64,000 bases of DNA from VRUE01 sp963718755. GTDB lineage: Bacteria > Actinomycetota > Thermoleophilia > Solirubrobacterales > 70-9. Below, in pieces: positions 43,046 through 50,647 of the stretch. How positions within the stretch are numbered: the stretch's first letter is position 1; every line of letters starts with the position of its first letter. The DNA is taken from the NCBI GenBank assembly GCA_963718755.1, contig OY970376.1, positions 248,001-312,000 of the forward strand, given 5' to 3'. The position numbers were made by a program, and so were the translations under genes. Under the pieces are notes generated by a model. That model was not told the origin of the DNA. It did no database searches and worked only from the letters and a program-made list of their open reading frames with translations.

Positions 43046-43351
43046 TCACTCCACGGCGGCAGGCAGCTCAAGCACAGCGCTGGCCCGGCGATCCGAGGCG
43101 AGGCGGCGCGGCGGAACTTCTCCCCTGATCGAGCAGGGCCTGCCGTCACGATCGAGGAAGACGAGGTCAAGCGGGAAGCGCATGCCGAAGGTGTGGACGC
43201 TGGAGCAGCAGGGGATCAACAAGCCTGGGCCGGCTTCGTCGCGGTCGAGCCGGGCAAGGCCGAGCAGGCGGGCACGGAGGCTGGATGCAATTGGGACTTC
43301 GCGGCCGAGGACGCTGGTTGACGGCAAATCGCGGAGACGACGCGAGGGCAC
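43046..43351 (-). CDS. DUF192-domain protein, 101 aa
   Basis: DUF192 core: SSLRARLLGLARLDRDEAGPG, then the hallmark LLIPCCSSVHTFGMRFPLDLV and VFLDRDGRPCSIRGEVPPRR. The domain is small, beta-rich and of unknown function; it is often secreted or found next to pilus genes in actinobacteria. No signal peptide precedes it here. I set the start at GTG 43351; the frame is open further upstream, but that would run into the divergent kinase gene at 43403. Confidence 0.8.
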   Translation of the reverse strand: MPSRRLRDLPSTSVLGREVPIASSLRARLLGLARLDRDEAGPGLLIPCCSSVHTFGMRFPLDLVFLDRDGRPCSIRGEVPPRRLASDRRASAVLELPAAVE

Positions 43352-43402
43352 CGTCCGTAGAGGGCTCAGCCGCCCCGTTTCCTCCCCCTCTAGCCTTCCT
43401 CC

Positions 43403-44338
43403 ATGCCAAACGGCGGCGGCAAGGTCGCGATCTTCGGTCCGCACCCGATGCTCTCGATCACGGTCGAGGCGCTGACCGCCGACGGCGGTGACGACATTCA
43501 CGTCCACGCTGCTGGACAGGGCGTCTGGGTGGGGCGAATGGCGGCCGAGCTGGGCGCCACGGCGGTGCTCTGTGGCTTCCTAGGTGGCGAGGCAGGCACC
43601 GTGCTGCGGCCGCTGCTCGAGCAGCTCCCGATCGAGCTGCGTCTGGTCGAGACCTCGACGGCCAGCGGCGCCTACATCCACGACCGTCGCAGCGGCGAGC
43701 GCGTGCCGCTGGCGCAGAGCGCCAGCATGCCGCCCTCCCGTCACGAGATCGACGACCTCTTCTCCATCACCTGCGCGGCAGCCCTCGATGCCGACGTGCT
43801 GGCGCTTTGCGGTCCCTATCCCGGCGAGGCACTGCCGCTGGAGATCTACGGCAACCTGGTCGCCGACGTAAAAGCGAACGGCACGCCGGTGATCGTCGAC
43901 CTCTCGCCGCCGCGCCTCGACAGCGCCCTGGAGGGCAAGCCCGACCTGGTCAAGATCAACGACTGGGAGGTGGCTAAATTCATCGAGGGGCCGGTCGACA
44001 CTCAAGCGCGGATGCGGGGCGCGGTCGAACGCCTGCTCGAGGCCGGGGCCGGGGCAGCGATCGTCACCCGCGCCGAGGAGCCGGCGATGGTGGTGCGTGG
44101 CGACGAGGCATGGGAGCTGACCCCGCCACGCTTCGAGCGCGGCGCCCGCGAGGGCTGCGGGGACTCGATGATGGGGGCACTCGCCGCCTGCATGGCGGCA
44201 GGGCGCGAGTGGGAGGAGACGCTGCGGACCGGCGCCGCCGCCGGCGCCGCCAACTTCCTCCGCCACGGCCTCGGCAGCGCCGACCGCGCCGTGGTCGATG
44301 ACCTGGCGCGGCGGGTCGAGCTGCGGCCACTTGACTGA
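43403..44338 (+). CDS. PfkB-family carbohydrate kinase, 311 aa
   Basis: Ribokinase-fold sugar kinase. Conserved parts: the Gly-containing AAGQGVWVGRMAAELGA near the N-terminus, VLALCGPYPGEALP, DLVKINDWEVAKF and the catalytic region REGCGDSMMGALAACM, in which the Asp after GCG is the general base (GxGD). The pattern is closest to 1-phosphofructokinase/tagatose-6-phosphate kinase-like enzymes. Substrate unknown; no phosphotransferase or fru gene is near. A short 51-base gap separates it from the divergent DUF192 gene. Confidence 0.88.
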   Translation: MPNGGGKVAIFGPHPMLSITVEALTADGGDDIHVHAAGQGVWVGRMAAELGATAVLCGFLGGEAGTVLRPLLEQLPIELRLVETSTASGAYIHDRRSGERVPLAQSASMPPSRHEIDDLFSITCAAALDADVLALCGPYPGEALPLEIYGNLVADVKANGTPVIVDLSPPRLDSALEGKPDLVKINDWEVAKFIEGPVDTQARMRGAVERLLEAGAGAAIVTRAEEPAMVVRGDEAWELTPPRFERGAREGCGDSMMGALAACMAAGREWEETLRTGAAAGAANFLRHGLGSADRAVVDDLARRVELRPLD

Positions 44339-44343
44339 TGCCC

Positions 44344-44381
44344 TGGCGACTTACCGTCACATGGAGGGGGCTAAGTCGCCA
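44344..44381. terminator. Hairpin between convergent genes
   Basis: TGGCGACTTA (44344-44353) and TAAGTCGCCA (44372-44381) form a perfect 10-bp stem with an 18-base loop containing ACATGGAGGGGGC. It lies between the stops of the PfkB kinase (44338) and the CpsB-type gene (44402), the right place for a bidirectional terminator, although neither side shows a T-run. The loop end resembles the in-frame murF palindrome. Confidence 0.5.
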
Positions 44382-44401
44382 AGGCTCGCAAACATGCCGA
44401 G

Positions 44402-45133
44402 TTAGACGTTTGGGCCGAAGGGCAGCTCTAGCTCGGCGCCCTCGACGATCGCTCGCGGCGCCGTCTCCCGCATCCACTCGATGTGTGGGCGGACCGGCTC
44501 GACCTCTCCGAGGCGCTCGAAGGCGGTGGCCATCTTCGCCGGCCGGCCGCCGTGGGAGGAGTGGGCGTCGCTGCTGAGCACATGGATCAGGCCCGCGGCT
44601 GCAAGCGCCACCATCCCCTCGACAAAGCCCTCGCGCAAGAAGAAGTCGGCAGTGGCCTGAACCAGCGCGCCGGCGGCGACCAGCTGGCCGATGCGCTCGT
44701 ACATGTCGGCGGATACGTGCCGCTCGGGGTGGGCGATCAGCGCCCGGTGGCCGCGCTCGGCGAGGTGTTCGACCCGGTGCAGCAGAGTCTCGGAGAGCGG
44801 CCCGGGCGCCGGCTCCAGCAACACCCAGCGTCCACGCCCGAGCGTGACCCGCCCCAGCTCCTCCTCGCTCAGGTCCTCGACCACGGTCTCCGCGACCTCC
44901 CCGCCCTGCAGCACCGTGACCGGAATCCCCTCCTCGCGGAGCCGGCGATTGACCGCCTCGACCCGGCCCGCCAGCTCCTCGATGCGGACGTCGTGATCGT
45001 GGCGGATATGGGGCGTGGCGCAAATCGCCTCGATGCCGTCGACGGCCGCCTGGCGAGCGAGGCCGGCGCTGTCGCGGATGTCGAGCGCGCCGTCGTCAAC
45101 TCCGGGAAGGATGTGGCAGTGCAGGTCGATCAC
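44402..45133 (-). CDS. PHP-domain tyrosine-protein phosphatase, CpsB/YwqE type, 243 aa
   Basis: Metal-dependent phosphatase of the polymerase/histidinol-phosphatase fold. The opening VIDLHCHILPGVDDGALD is the CpsB/CapC/YwqE hallmark; further metal ligands are in ICATPHIRHDHD, VLQGGEVAET, ALIAHPERHVS and VLSSDAHSSHG. In capsule systems such enzymes dephosphorylate BY-kinases; no BY-kinase or capsule gene is visible here. GTG start at 45133 by homology; an earlier start would add an unconserved stretch. The next 120 bases up to 45253 show no feature I recognise. Confidence 0.88.
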   Translation of the reverse strand: MIDLHCHILPGVDDGALDIRDSAGLARQAAVDGIEAICATPHIRHDHDVRIEELAGRVEAVNRRLREEGIPVTVLQGGEVAETVVEDLSEEELGRVTLGRGRWVLLEPAPGPLSETLLHRVEHLAERGHRALIAHPERHVSADMYERIGQLVAAGALVQATADFFLREGFVEGMVALAAAGLIHVLSSDAHSSHGGRPAKMATAFERLGEVEPVRPHIEWMRETAPRAIVEGAELELPFGPNV

Positions 45134-45253
45134 GAGGTCTCGGAGCGCAAAACCTATTTCAGTGGTCGGCCCCAGCAGGCACGGGGCTACGATGACAGGC
45201 ATGATCCAGCACCTGCCGTCGCTGGGCTGCGAGGGTGGATTGGCTTCAACTCA

Positions 45254-45721
45254 ATGAATAAGAAGACGACCCGCAGAGGAAATTACGAGTCGGGCTCCGA
45301 CTACGTGCTCGAGTACGGCGAGCTCCGCTTCGCCTTCAACGAGGAGGACTTCGGCCAGCGCGTCGAGCAGGCCGCGGTCAAACTCGGCTTCGTCCAGCAG
45401 GGATTGAGCCGCGAGGAGCTGGACGACCTGCTCGACCTCGCCGTCAACGGCGAGATATCCGAGCCGGCCTCGCTGCTGGGCGAGCACATCAACGAGAACT
45501 GGGAGGACCTGGTCGGCCCCTCGAACCGCAGCCTCGTCCACTGGCTGCGCCGCCTCGTCTTCCGCGGCGCCTGGCTCGACCAGCGGGTCAAGGAGGGTGA
45601 GCTGGACGTCGTCTTCGACGACACCACCCAGACTTTTGGCTACGTCCAGCCCGACCGCAGCAACGAGCTGATCGAGCTCTCCAAAGAGCCGAGCTGGCGC
45701 CGCATCGCCTACCGGCGCTAG
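45254..45721 (+). CDS. Conserved hypothetical protein, acidic, 155 aa
   Basis: I do not recognise this protein. It is acidic and soluble with no signal or membrane segment. Parts that look structured are YVLEYGELRFAFNEEDFGQR, VQQGLSREELDDLLDLAVNG, LVHWLRRLVFRGAWLDQRV and LDVVFDDTTQTFGYVQPD. The first ATG after a frame-open region is at 45254, followed by a basic NKKTTRRGN start. It stands alone on the plus strand, convergent with the Rho-like gene (9 bases between the stops). Codon use is like its neighbours, so it is likely a real gene. Confidence 0.68.
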   Translation: MNKKTTRRGNYESGSDYVLEYGELRFAFNEEDFGQRVEQAAVKLGFVQQGLSREELDDLLDLAVNGEISEPASLLGEHINENWEDLVGPSNRSLVHWLRRLVFRGAWLDQRVKEGELDVVFDDTTQTFGYVQPDRSNELIELSKEPSWRRIAYRR

Positions 45722-45730
45722 CGCGCGCCG

Positions 45731-46552
45731 CTAAGCGGGGCGCTCGACCGCTGCAACGACGGTGAGTGAGCCGCCGCTGGCGCCGAGGCCGGCGTCGAAG
45801 AGCTCGCGGGCCTCATCGGTTCCGGCGAAGGACTCGGCGAAACGGCTCAGGGAGTCGATCAGGACGATCACGTCCTCGCCGGTGCCAGCCCGGGTCCGGG
45901 CCTGGGCGAGGGCGTCGCCGGCGTGGTTGGCCTTGCCGGCGGCGACGATCTCCGCCTGCGGTGCCTCGCGCTTCCAGTCGGCGAGCTCCTCCGGTGTCGG
46001 ATCGATCAGCAGGGCGATCGGGTCGGGACCGTTGGAAGCCTCGGACAGCTCCGCGGCGATCTCTCGCAGGAGCGCCGTGCAGCCGGCGCGACTATCGGCA
46101 TAGACGATCGCCTGGCGTCCCGGCGCCGCGGGGAGCAGCAGGTCGTGAACGCGGACGCCCTTGGGGCGGCGCCCCCAACGGCGGCGGCGTTTGCGTTTCG
46201 GGCGGGAAGCGGACGGCGGAGGCGTCGTCGCCGGCGCATTCGAGGGCTCGGGCTTGCGCTCGGAGCGCTCGGGCGCCTTTGCCTTGGGCTCCCGGCGCGA
46301 CTCCGGCTTGGGCTTGGCCTGGGAGCGTTGCCGCTGGCGCGACCCGCGCGGTTTCTGCTCGCGCTGGCCAGAGCGGCGCCCCCCCTGCGGCCTCGATTGG
46401 GCTTTCCCGTTGCTTCCCGCAAGCTTCTCGATCAGCTCGGCGCGGGACAGCATGCGGTAGCGCTCGACGCCGGCCTCGGCGGCAAGCTCGTGCAGCTCGG
46501 CGATGTGCTTGGACTCCAGCTCGGATTTATTCACGGTCGGCAGGCTATTCAA
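45731..46552 (-). CDS. Degenerate, truncated Rho-like protein, 273 aa
   Basis: N-terminal Rho_N domain (residues 8-47: SELESKHIAELHELAAEAGV, YRMLSRAELIEKLAG). A long Arg/Lys/Pro/Ser-rich linker (about 48-130) follows, and then a fragment of the Rho ATPase fold. VHDLLLPAAPGRQAIVYADS aligns with the strand before the Rho P-loop, but the loop reads ADSRAGCTALL and lacks the GKT of Walker A. DVIVLIDSLSRFAESF matches Rho Walker B (VVILLDSITRLARAY), and ASGGSLTVVAAVERPA matches EEGGSLTIIATAL, where the protein ends. The cold-shock-like RNA-binding domain, Q-loop and R-loop are missing. TTG start overlapping the glpD stop. Probably not an active terminator. Confidence 0.78.
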   Translation of the reverse strand: MNSLPTVNKSELESKHIAELHELAAEAGVERYRMLSRAELIEKLAGSNGKAQSRPQGGRRSGQREQKPRGSRQRQRSQAKPKPESRREPKAKAPERSERKPEPSNAPATTPPPSASRPKRKRRRRWGRRPKGVRVHDLLLPAAPGRQAIVYADSRAGCTALLREIAAELSEASNGPDPIALLIDPTPEELADWKREAPQAEIVAAGKANHAGDALAQARTRAGTGEDVIVLIDSLSRFAESFAGTDEARELFDAGLGASGGSLTVVAAVERPA

Positions 46553-48246
46553 CCGGCCAGTCGGGCGGCCCCGCCGGCTGCCGCGGCCGGATCGATTCCC
46601 GCCTCCTCAGCGGCCGCGGGCCATGCCTCAGCCTCGCGCTTGACCTGTTTTCGCGACCAGCCCAGCTCCTTGCCGAGCAGCTCGGCGACCGTGCGGACGG
46701 CGCCCGCATCGCGAAGTTGCGGCGCCGCAAGCAAGGCAAGCCTGGTGCGACGCAGCAGGACGTCGGCGACGCAGCGGGCCTGCTCCCGGCGCGCCGCGAT
46801 CACGACCTCGGCCAGCAGATCGGGACGGCCGGGGACGATCGGCGCCGCCAGCTTTGGATTCTCACGCGCCAGCTGGAGTACGACTCGCGCCGCGTACCCG
46901 TAGCGAAAGGCTAGCTGGGCGACCGCCTCCTCCCCCACGCCCTCGGGCGCGTCCAGCTCCTCGGGCTGCGCCTCCCTCCCCAGCGGCAGCTCGGCCGTAT
47001 GGCAGGCCGCCTCGCGGCCCTCACGCTCAACCAGGCGGTCGACCGTCTGCTTCGCCATCCGTCGCCAGGTGGTGAGCTTTCCGCCGGTGATCGTCAGCAA
47101 CCCCGATGAGGTCTCATACAGCTCCGCTTTGCGGGAGATGTCGACCGACTTCTTCGGGTCGCCGGTGGAGAGCAGGGGTCGGACGCCTGCGTAGGCGCCG
47201 ACCAGGTCTGAGTCGCTCACCGAGGTGCCGAAGAAGGCGTTGACCGCGTCGAGCAGGTACTCGACGTCCGCCTCGGCCGGCTGTGGGTGGTCGATGTCGC
47301 CGTCGTAGTCATTGTCGGTGGTGCCGATCAGAGTCCTGCCGTACCAGGGCAGAGCGAAGATGTGGCGACCCTCGCCGGCGGGGACGATGCAGGCAGCGCT
47401 CCCGGTCGAGAGGTCGTCGCGGTCGAGCAGGACGTGGGTGCCACGGCTCGGCGAGATCCGCGGCACGTCCTCCTCGTCGGCAACCTCGGCGCCGATCCGG
47501 TCGGCCCAGACGCCGGTCGCGTTGACGACGCTCTCCGCCTCGACCTCGAAGCGCTCGCCCGAATCGGCCTCGACCGCGGCGACGCCGACCGCGCGGCCAT
47601 TGCGGGTGAGCACCTCGGTCACCTCGGTCCCGTTCAGCATCACGGCACCGAAGCGTTCGGCCTCGCCGAGGATCGTCAGCACCAGCCGCACGTCGTCGGT
47701 CTGGCAGTCGTAGAAGAGGTAGGCGTCGTTAGGATCGCGCGGCTCCAGTGAGGGAACGAGCTCCAGCACCTCGTCGCGGTCGATCGTGCGATGGCGGTCC
47801 GGCGACCAGTAGAACTCCTCGTCCTCCTGCTTGGAGGAGCGCATCTCGCGACGGCTGCGACCGACCCGCGTGGTCGCCATCACGTCGTACATGTTGAGCC
47901 CCATGCCGAGTTTGCGGTCGCGGCGCTCCTCCGCGAAGGAGGGCACCAGGAACGGCGTCGGGTAGACGAGGTGCGGCGCCAGCTGCACCATCAGCTGGCG
48001 CTCCAGCAACGCCTCGCGAACCAGGCCGAGGTCGAAGTTCTGCAGGTAGCGGAGCCCCCCATGGATCATCTTCGAGGAGCGGCTGGAGGTGCCGACGGCG
48101 TAGTCGCCGCGCTCCAGCAGAGCCACCGAGTAGCCGCGCGCGGCGGCGTCGAAGGCGACGCCGGCGCCGGTGATGCCGCCGCCGATCACGACCACCTCGA
48201 AGCGCCGGCCGGCGATCTCCTCCAGGGCTGCGGCGCGGGTGAGCAT
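46549..48246 (-). CDS. glpD: FAD-dependent glycerol-3-phosphate dehydrogenase, 565 aa
   Basis: Oxidises glycerol-3-phosphate to dihydroxyacetone phosphate and passes electrons to quinone at the membrane. FAD site VVVIGGGITGAGVAFDAAARG, SSRSSKMIHGGLRYLQNFD, YDCQTDDVRLVLTILGEA, NATGVWADRI, RGTHVLLDRDDL, FALPWYGRTLIGTTDNDYDGD and LTITGGKLTTWRRMA are all GlpD signatures. The C-terminal helical domain is complete. No glpK or glpF neighbour. The ATG at 48246 overlaps the nitroreductase stop. Confidence 0.96.
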   Translation of the reverse strand: MLTRAAALEEIAGRRFEVVVIGGGITGAGVAFDAAARGYSVALLERGDYAVGTSSRSSKMIHGGLRYLQNFDLGLVREALLERQLMVQLAPHLVYPTPFLVPSFAEERRDRKLGMGLNMYDVMATTRVGRSRREMRSSKQEDEEFYWSPDRHRTIDRDEVLELVPSLEPRDPNDAYLFYDCQTDDVRLVLTILGEAERFGAVMLNGTEVTEVLTRNGRAVGVAAVEADSGERFEVEAESVVNATGVWADRIGAEVADEEDVPRISPSRGTHVLLDRDDLSTGSAACIVPAGEGRHIFALPWYGRTLIGTTDNDYDGDIDHPQPAEADVEYLLDAVNAFFGTSVSDSDLVGAYAGVRPLLSTGDPKKSVDISRKAELYETSSGLLTITGGKLTTWRRMAKQTVDRLVEREGREAACHTAELPLGREAQPEELDAPEGVGEEAVAQLAFRYGYAARVVLQLARENPKLAAPIVPGRPDLLAEVVIAARREQARCVADVLLRRTRLALLAAPQLRDAGAVRTVAELLGKELGWSRKQVKREAEAWPAAAEEAGIDPAAAAGGAARLAG

Positions 48247-48755
48247 CAGTCCAGGTAGGTGGTGGTCTGCTCGACCGGCGGGCGCTCCGGCGGCTCTTTC
48301 TCCTGCCGCCGGCGACCGAGGTGGAGGAGGCCGACGAAACGCTCGTCGCCGGGCAGGCCGACGGCGGCGCGACCCTCGCTTGAGCGGAGTAGCCCCGGGG
48401 TGCGCCAGTAACCGGCGAGACCGCGAGCGTGTGCGGCAAGTAGGACGATGTAGGAGGCGACAGCGGTGGCGTGCAGATCCTCCTCGGCTTGGACCGGGTC
48501 TGCGGCGAGGGCGCAGGAGACGACGATCAGGGTTGGGGCGCGGTCGAGCTTGGCGGCTCCCTCCTCCCCGGCGGCCCCCTTCAACCGCTCGAGCGCCTGC
48601 GGCCCGATCACCCGGAAGCGCCAGGGCGCAGTCAGGTGATGGTTGGGCGCCCAGCGCGCCAACTCAAGCAGCTCCTCGATCTGCTGGCGCGAGAGTGCCT
48701 CCGGCCCGAAGGCCTTGTGGGTGCGGCGAGTGCGGATCGCAGTCTCGACGTCCAT
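48246..48755 (-). CDS. Nitroreductase-family FMN protein, 169 aa
   Basis: Nitroreductase-fold flavoprotein. The start VETAIRTRRTHKAFGPEALS (substrate/FMN phosphate Arg pair), LLELARWAPNHHLTAPWRFR, ATAVASYIVLLAAHARGLAG and GYWRTPGLLRSS and a C-terminal VGLLHLGRR match the family. FMN-dependent, NAD(P)H-using; physiological substrate unknown. I set the ATG at 48755. Shorter than most family members, but the core is intact. First gene of a two-gene unit with glpD. Confidence 0.88.
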   Translation of the reverse strand: MDVETAIRTRRTHKAFGPEALSRQQIEELLELARWAPNHHLTAPWRFRVIGPQALERLKGAAGEEGAAKLDRAPTLIVVSCALAADPVQAEEDLHATAVASYIVLLAAHARGLAGYWRTPGLLRSSEGRAAVGLPGDERFVGLLHLGRRRQEKEPPERPPVEQTTTYLD

Positions 48756-48784
48756 GACAGTGAGCGAGCGTAGTAGACCGGCGG

Positions 48785-50647
48785 TTACCAGCTGAAGCGA
48801 CGGCCGAGAAATAGCACGCCGCCAAGGGCAAGCCCGCTGCTGGCGAGTCCGATGCCGAGTGGTGCCCACGGCTTGGGACCGGGGTTCTCGCCGGCCTCGA
48901 AGGCCGGCGCCGGCGCCTTGCTCGGCACCGTTTCGGCTTCATCGCCCTCGGGGACGGCGCCTGGTGGCGGGGTGGGAATCGCACCGGCCCCTGGCGCCGT
49001 GGTCGGGGGGCCGCCGCCGGTGGACGGCGAGACGCCACCCTGGCCGAACGATTCGGGCAGGACTGGAGAGGCGGCGCCGGCGACTGGTGGCACCGCCGAG
49101 CCGGCACCGATGCCGGGCACAGCGCCCGACTCCGATGGCGTCGGCTCTGGAGCACGCGCGACCGGGGATATCGGAAAGGACTCGCCGGCCACGGCGGGCA
49201 GAACCTGGGCGGTTACCCAGACCGGCGTCTCGTCGCTCGTGGCCGAGCGGCGGTAGTGGCCGTCGGCGTCCTGGCGCGCGGCGAGATAGTCGAGGGCGTT
49301 GTTGCCGCCATCTCGCACCGAGGCGGGATCCTTGCCCACAGCGAGCATCCCCTGCACCGCCCACGCCGTCGACTGCGAGTTGACCGAGCCATTGCCGCCG
49401 AGGGGGAAGCCGCCGTTCGGTCGCTGTGCCTTGCGCAGATAGTCGAGCCCGTCGTCGGCGGCCGTCGTCTCGGGCATCGCCTCCATCACCGCGGCGGTGC
49501 TGTCAGCGTTGCTCGGCAGTCCGGGCTCGTCCCCCCAGCCGCCGTCCGCGTTCTGGACCTTGGCGAGCCAGGCGGTCGACTGCGCGACGCCGCCACCGCC
49601 AACGCGCAACGCCATGACCGCAAAGGCGGTCGAGTTGGGCCAGCCTTCGAAGGAGCCGTTGTTGCGGCGGTGCGCGGCCAGCTCCTCGACGAGGTCGTGG
49701 CCGCCGAAATCGCGCGGATCGACCCCGGCTCCGTGCAGGGCAAGGATCGTGCGGGCGAGGTCGCCGGGGCTGCTCAGTTCGTCGACGTGGGCGCGCAGGT
49801 AGCCGACCGGGTTGCGGCCTCCGCTCGAGACGTCGAGCGGGTTGCGGCCGGTCGCCTCCAGCCCGAGCATCGCCCAGGCGGTCATGTCGGGGGCCGATTC
49901 GTCCTCGGGCGAGGATCCCCAGCCACCGTCGGAGTTCTGCGCCGCGACGAGCCAGTCGGCGGCGCGGCCCGCTTCGGAGGCCTGGGCGCTCGCCGGCAGC
50001 ACGGTGACGAGCGCGAGAACGACGAGCAGGGCAGAGGCCATTGCGGGAGTGCGCCACTCGAAGCGCCGGCGAAAGCGGGCCAGCATCCTCACCATTGCCG
50101 GTCCGGCGACGAAGGCGAGGGTGGCGTTGCCAATCGCGTGGGCGGCGTCGAACGGAATCGCGCGGGACTCCAGCGCGAGGAAGCGCTGCAGCGAGAGGTC
50201 CCCTCCGTAAGTCGCCATCAGGGAGAAGTTCAGCAGAGCGCCGTAAGCGATGCCGGCCAGAGCGCAAACCGCGGCCAGGGTGAAGCGACCGGCACGGGGG
50301 CGGACGACGGCCAGCGCCGCGCCGAGGATCCCGCAGAGACCCCAGCCGGCCATCTGCCAGGGCGTCCAGGGACCCTGGCCGAACCAGAAGTTGGAGACGA
50401 GCGCGGTGAGGGCGCCGACCGCGAACCCTGGCGCCGGCCCGAGCGCATAGCCGGCGAGGATGACGATGTCGGTGGTTGGCTTGACGTTGGGGAAGGCGGC
50501 AAAGGCGATCCGGCCGGCAATCGCAAGCGCGGCCAGGGCGGCAACCAGCGCGACCACCTGCGAGGTCGGGCGTGAGCGCTCGTACCAGGCGAAGCCCCCG
50601 AGCAGGACGGCGCCGAGGATGAGGAAGCTGGCGAGCTCCCAGCTCAT
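48785..50647 (-). CDS. ECF transporter S-component fused to extracellular terpenoid-cyclase-like repeat domain, 620 aa
   Basis: Residues 1-190 form about six membrane helices of an ECF substrate-binding component (DIVILAGYALGPAPGFAVGALTALVSN, cut by description, GAGPWTPWQMAG-like loop reading GQGPWTPWQMAGW). A further membrane or signal-like helix (ALLVVLALVTVLPASA) leads into an outside domain (about 230-490) with the repeats AAQNSDGGWGSSPE, KVQNADGGWGDEPG, KAQRPNGGFPLGGNG and RQDADGHYRRS, the QxxDGGWG pattern of squalene-cyclase/prenyltransferase alpha6-alpha6 toroids. A Pro/Gly-rich spacer and one C-terminal helix close the protein. Start ATG 50647 overlaps the EcfA stop. The vertebrate B12 carrier alpha domain has this same toroid fold. 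With the B12 riboswitch upstream, cobalamin capture is the likely role. Confidence 0.85.
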   Translation of the reverse strand: MSWELASFLILGAVLLGGFAWYERSRPTSQVVALVAALAALAIAGRIAFAAFPNVKPTTDIVILAGYALGPAPGFAVGALTALVSNFWFGQGPWTPWQMAGWGLCGILGAALAVVRPRAGRFTLAAVCALAGIAYGALLNFSLMATYGGDLSLQRFLALESRAIPFDAAHAIGNATLAFVAGPAMVRMLARFRRRFEWRTPAMASALLVVLALVTVLPASAQASEAGRAADWLVAAQNSDGGWGSSPEDESAPDMTAWAMLGLEATGRNPLDVSSGGRNPVGYLRAHVDELSSPGDLARTILALHGAGVDPRDFGGHDLVEELAAHRRNNGSFEGWPNSTAFAVMALRVGGGGVAQSTAWLAKVQNADGGWGDEPGLPSNADSTAAVMEAMPETTAADDGLDYLRKAQRPNGGFPLGGNGSVNSQSTAWAVQGMLAVGKDPASVRDGGNNALDYLAARQDADGHYRRSATSDETPVWVTAQVLPAVAGESFPISPVARAPEPTPSESGAVPGIGAGSAVPPVAGAASPVLPESFGQGGVSPSTGGGPPTTAPGAGAIPTPPPGAVPEGDEAETVPSKAPAPAFEAGENPGPKPWAPLGIGLASSGLALGGVLFLGRRFSW

